Of a DNA stretch of 18,030 bases, positions 16,222 through 18,030 are shown piece after piece; positions within the stretch are counted from its first letter, which is position 1; the number at the start of each line of letters is the position of its first letter. This stretch comes from Deltaproteobacteria bacterium (GTDB lineage Bacteria > Desulfobacterota > DSM-4660 > Desulfatiglandales > B25-G16), in NCBI GenBank assembly GCA_019308645.1, contig JAFDHR010000016.1:1-18030 (forward strand). Reading direction: 5' to 3'. Position numbers and translations under genes: made by a program. Under the pieces are notes generated by a model. That model was not told the origin of the DNA. It searched no databases and worked only from the letters and a program-made list of their open reading frames with translations.

Positions 16222-17868
16222 GTGAAAGCAGCCCTCTACATAAGAGTATCAACCACCCAGCAGGTTGATCGTGATTCATTAAAGACACAGGAAGAACGCC
16301 TGAAGCAATACTGTAAGGCAAGGGAATTCTCAGTCCACAAGCTCTACAAGGATGAAGGCATATCCGCAAAAGACAAGAACAGGCCAGCTTTGGAAGCACT
16401 CCTGAAGGATGCCGAAGACAAGAAGTTCAACATTGTCGTCTTCACCCGCCTCGACAGGATCACGAGGTCGCTTCAAGACCTATTATTTCTAGTTTCATTC
16501 TTCGAGAAGCATGACATCAAGCTTCTCTCCCTGAACGAAAACATCAACACCGAAGGCCCCATGGGAAGATTCATGCTCAACCTACTCGGAGCGCTGGCAC
16601 AGCTTGAGCGTGAGATTGATTCGGAGCGGGTCTCCACAGACATGCACTACCGGGCCGAAAAAGGCAAATGGAACGGAGGAATAATCCCCTTCGGATACAC
16701 CTCAAGGGAAAAGCTCATACACAGGCTCAGAGCAAAAGGCATGAGCCAGGCAAAAGCGATAAGCAAAGCAGACAAGGAAACACCAAAAGACAAAAAGCTC
16801 TACATCCTCGAGGAAGAAGCAAAGATAATCAGACAGATGTACGACGCATACCTCAAAGAGAAAAGCCTCCGCAAAGTAGTGAACAGCTTCAATCTCCGCG
16901 GCCTCAAAACAAGAAAAGGAGACTGGACAACCACGACAATAAGGCGGATGCTCACCAACCCGTTCTACCTCGGATACATAACGTACGGAAAAAGAAAAGC
17001 GGACATATCCACAGGAAAGCTCAGGCACGTCAACAAAGAAAAATGGAAAATAGTCAAAGGCGAGCACAAAGCCATAGTATCCGAAAAAAAATTCAGGGAA
17101 GTCCAAGAACTACTAACACAGAAAACATCAAAACCCACAAAATCAGACAAAACCTACCTCCTCTCCGGAATACTGAAATGCTGGCTCTGCGGAGGCAAAA
17201 TGTACGGCTACACCCACACCAAGACCTACGCAAACGGAACAACAAAAGAATACCTGTACTACAGATGCTCCACCACAAGCAGAAAAGGAACATCAGCCTG
17301 CAAAGGCCAGACAATAGACGGAGAAACCCTCGAAAAGATAGTAACTTCTGCAATCTTGACGCTGTCAGAAAACAAGCAATTCCTCACGGAAAAAGCAAAA
17401 CTCATAAACGAACTCAAAAAAGCCGTAAAACCAAACACGAAAGACAAACAGCAGGCAAAGAAACAGCTCGAAAAACGGGAAAAGGAACTCAGCGAAAGAA
17501 GAGAAACCCTCCTCGACAAGCTCGAAAGAAAAATCATCGACGACGAAACCTTCACGCCAAGATTCAAACAAATAAACGAACAGCTCGAAAAGATAAGAAA
17601 CGAAAAAATAAAGACAGAAACGCTGAAAAAAGAATCCGAAAACAAAATCCTCGCTCTTGAAGCCTCATTCAAAGAGCTGGAAAACCTCGCAAAAACATGG
17701 CCAGCCCTCACCGAAGAAGCAAGAAAGTCAAGGCTCAGCGTAATCATCAAAGAAGTCCTCGCCAAAAAAGTCAGGAGCAAGCTCAAGATGGACATGGAAA
17801 TCTACGTCGACAGCCCGGAAGAGTTTGCGAAGTGTGCCGAAGGGATGTCCGTGCGGGTACTTTACTGA
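16222..17868 (+). CDS. Large serine recombinase (integrase of the island)
   Basis: This 548-residue site-specific recombinase most likely inserted the island into comM. The N-terminal resolvase domain has the nucleophile S10 (in YIRVSTTQQ) and active-site arginines R8, R76 and R79 (in [10 protein letters not shown]). A recombinase domain follows (from about 150: GGIIPFGYT, then [12 protein letters not shown]). Next comes a zinc ribbon with C320, C323, C349 and C360, and then a long Lys/Glu-rich coiled coil (about 385-490), as in phage and ICE large serine integrases. The GTG start follows the stop of the HEPN-like gene with no gap, and AAAGGA lies nine bases upstream. The last eight codons, including the stop, lie in or beside comM sequence, so its C-terminus is defined by the integration site and would differ in the excised circle. 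Confidence 0.93.
   Translation: MKAALYIRVSTTQQVDRDSLKTQEERLKQYCKAREFSVHKLYKDEGISAKDKNRPALEALLKDAEDKKFNIVVFTRLDRITRSLQDLLFLVSFFEKHDIKLLSLNENINTEGPMGRFMLNLLGALAQLEREIDSERVSTDMHYRAEKGKWNGGIIPFGYTSREKLIHRLRAKGMSQAKAISKADKETPKDKKLYILEEEAKIIRQMYDAYLKEKSLRKVVNSFNLRGLKTRKGDWTTTTIRRMLTNPFYLGYITYGKRKADISTGKLRHVNKEKWKIVKGEHKAIVSEKKFREVQELLTQKTSKPTKSDKTYLLSGILKCWLCGGKMYGYTHTKTYANGTTKEYLYYRCSTTSRKGTSACKGQTIDGETLEKIVTSAILTLSENKQFLTEKAKLINELKKAVKPNTKDKQQAKKQLEKREKELSERRETLLDKLERKIIDDETFTPRFKQINEQLEKIRNEKIKTETLKKESENKILALEASFKELENLAKTWPALTEEARKSRLSVIIKEVLAKKVRSKLKMDMEIYVDSPEEFAKCAEGMSVRVLY
17841..17868 (+). other. Probable attachment-site junction (attR/attL) in comM
   Basis: The ComM reading frame is recognisable from TGT at 17846 (Cys-Pro-Cys-Gly). 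The preceding codon GGA encodes Gly where ComM proteins have Pro in their Asn-Pro-Cys-Pro-Cys motif, and nothing further upstream fits ComM. The crossover therefore lies at or just right of 17846, most likely within TGTCCGTGCGG. The exact core needs the other island end, outside this window. Confidence 0.6.
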
Positions 17869-18030
17869 TCCGAAGAACGAGTGTCACTGTACGCCTCATC
17901 AGATTCAACGATATCTCTCGAAGATATCAGGTCCTCTTTTGGATAGAATCGACATACACCTGGAAGTACCTCGCCTAACCTATGAACAGCTATCACAAAA
18001 GAGAGTCGGCGAACCATCCGGCAATATAAG
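17846..18030 (+). pseudogene. comM: comM/yifB, 3' portion, cut by the island and by the window edge
   Basis: The frame starting at 17846 reads [17 protein letters not shown], then [20 protein letters not shown] and [13 protein letters not shown], open to the window end. This is the conserved centre of ComM/YifB, a hexameric Mg-chelatase-like AAA+ helicase that promotes branch migration during natural transformation. The paired CxC/CPC cysteines and the [11 protein letters not shown] sensor region are diagnostic. The 5' part of comM, with Walker A and B, must lie beyond the other end of the island, so the gene is split and presumably inactive while the element is inserted. Bases 17846-17868 also encode the recombinase C-terminus in another frame. 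There is no start codon or ribosome site for this fragment. Confidence 0.9.

Noticed and set aside
16668..17660. A 330-codon open frame on the plus strand inside the recombinase gene
   Set aside because: Its translation is low-complexity Arg/Lys/Gln/His with no domain pattern and lies wholly inside the recombinase in another frame; it results from the A- and C-rich codons there.
17259..17795. A 178-codon minus-strand frame with hydrophobic Ser/Leu/Phe-rich stretches resembling membrane segments
   Set aside because: It is the complement of the Lys/Glu-rich coiled coil of the recombinase, which gives Phe/Leu/Ser-rich antisense translations by composition alone.
17697..17978. A 93-codon plus-strand frame running across the comM junction
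   Set aside because: It is out of frame with both the recombinase and the clear ComM translation and matches nothing recognisable.
1..18030. CRISPR arrays, tRNA or rRNA genes
   Set aside because: No regularly spaced repeats, no cloverleaf-like segment next to the recombinase junction and no rRNA-like conserved stretches were seen; the integration target is a protein gene, not a tRNA.

Overview
The window is one end of a mobile defence island integrated in a bacterial chromosome. The last 185 bases encode an internal stretch of ComM/YifB (Mg-chelatase-like AAA+ protein). That reading frame begins abruptly at the 3' end of a large serine recombinase, so the recombinase appears to have inserted the element into comM. 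comM and the Shine-Dalgarno sequences (GGAGG/AGGAG types) in front of most genes point to a bacterium. Base composition is mostly 35-45% GC. I cannot name the genus.

Layout from left to right. (1) 1-1246 is a complete IS3-family insertion sequence with terminal inverted repeats, orfA/orfB and an A AAA AAC frameshift site; the window opens on its first base. (2) 1272-14829 is a leftward operon of seven tightly packed genes. In transcription order they are a small DNA methyltransferase, an unknown basic protein, an Orc1/Cdc6-like AAA+ ATPase, a PIN nuclease fused to an EF-Tu-domain-2-like barrel, a large Eco57I/PglX-type adenine methyltransferase, a PLD-SNF2 helicase and a DUF262-HNH nuclease. 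Gaps are 35 bases or less, with ATGA overlaps and ribosome sites inside upstream genes. (3) 14913-15089 is a small excisionase-type HTH gene that heads the same leftward unit. (4) 15090-15285 is a compact divergent promoter region with two sigma-70-like promoters back to back. (5) 15286-16221 is a rightward gene with a helical-repeat N-terminus and a C-terminal R-x4-H HEPN-like motif. The serine recombinase gene follows at once. (6) 17846-18030 is the comM remnant.

Inferred logic. The leftward operon looks like a composite anti-phage or restriction system. Two methyltransferases could mark self, the helicase and ATPase could sense or remodel foreign DNA, the DUF262-HNH protein could cut DNA, and the PIN protein could cut RNA or act on the translation machinery. 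Helicase plus methylase plus ATPase recalls the named Hma system, and a PglX-like methylase with a small ATPase recalls BREX. The full seven-gene set, especially the PIN-barrel fusion, the unknown basic protein and the terminal DUF262-HNH gene, is not a system I can name. The excisionase-like protein may couple element excision to defence expression. The HEPN-like protein is translationally adjacent to the recombinase and may be a second defence or maintenance factor. All of this functional logic is inference; the domain motifs and gene order are read directly.
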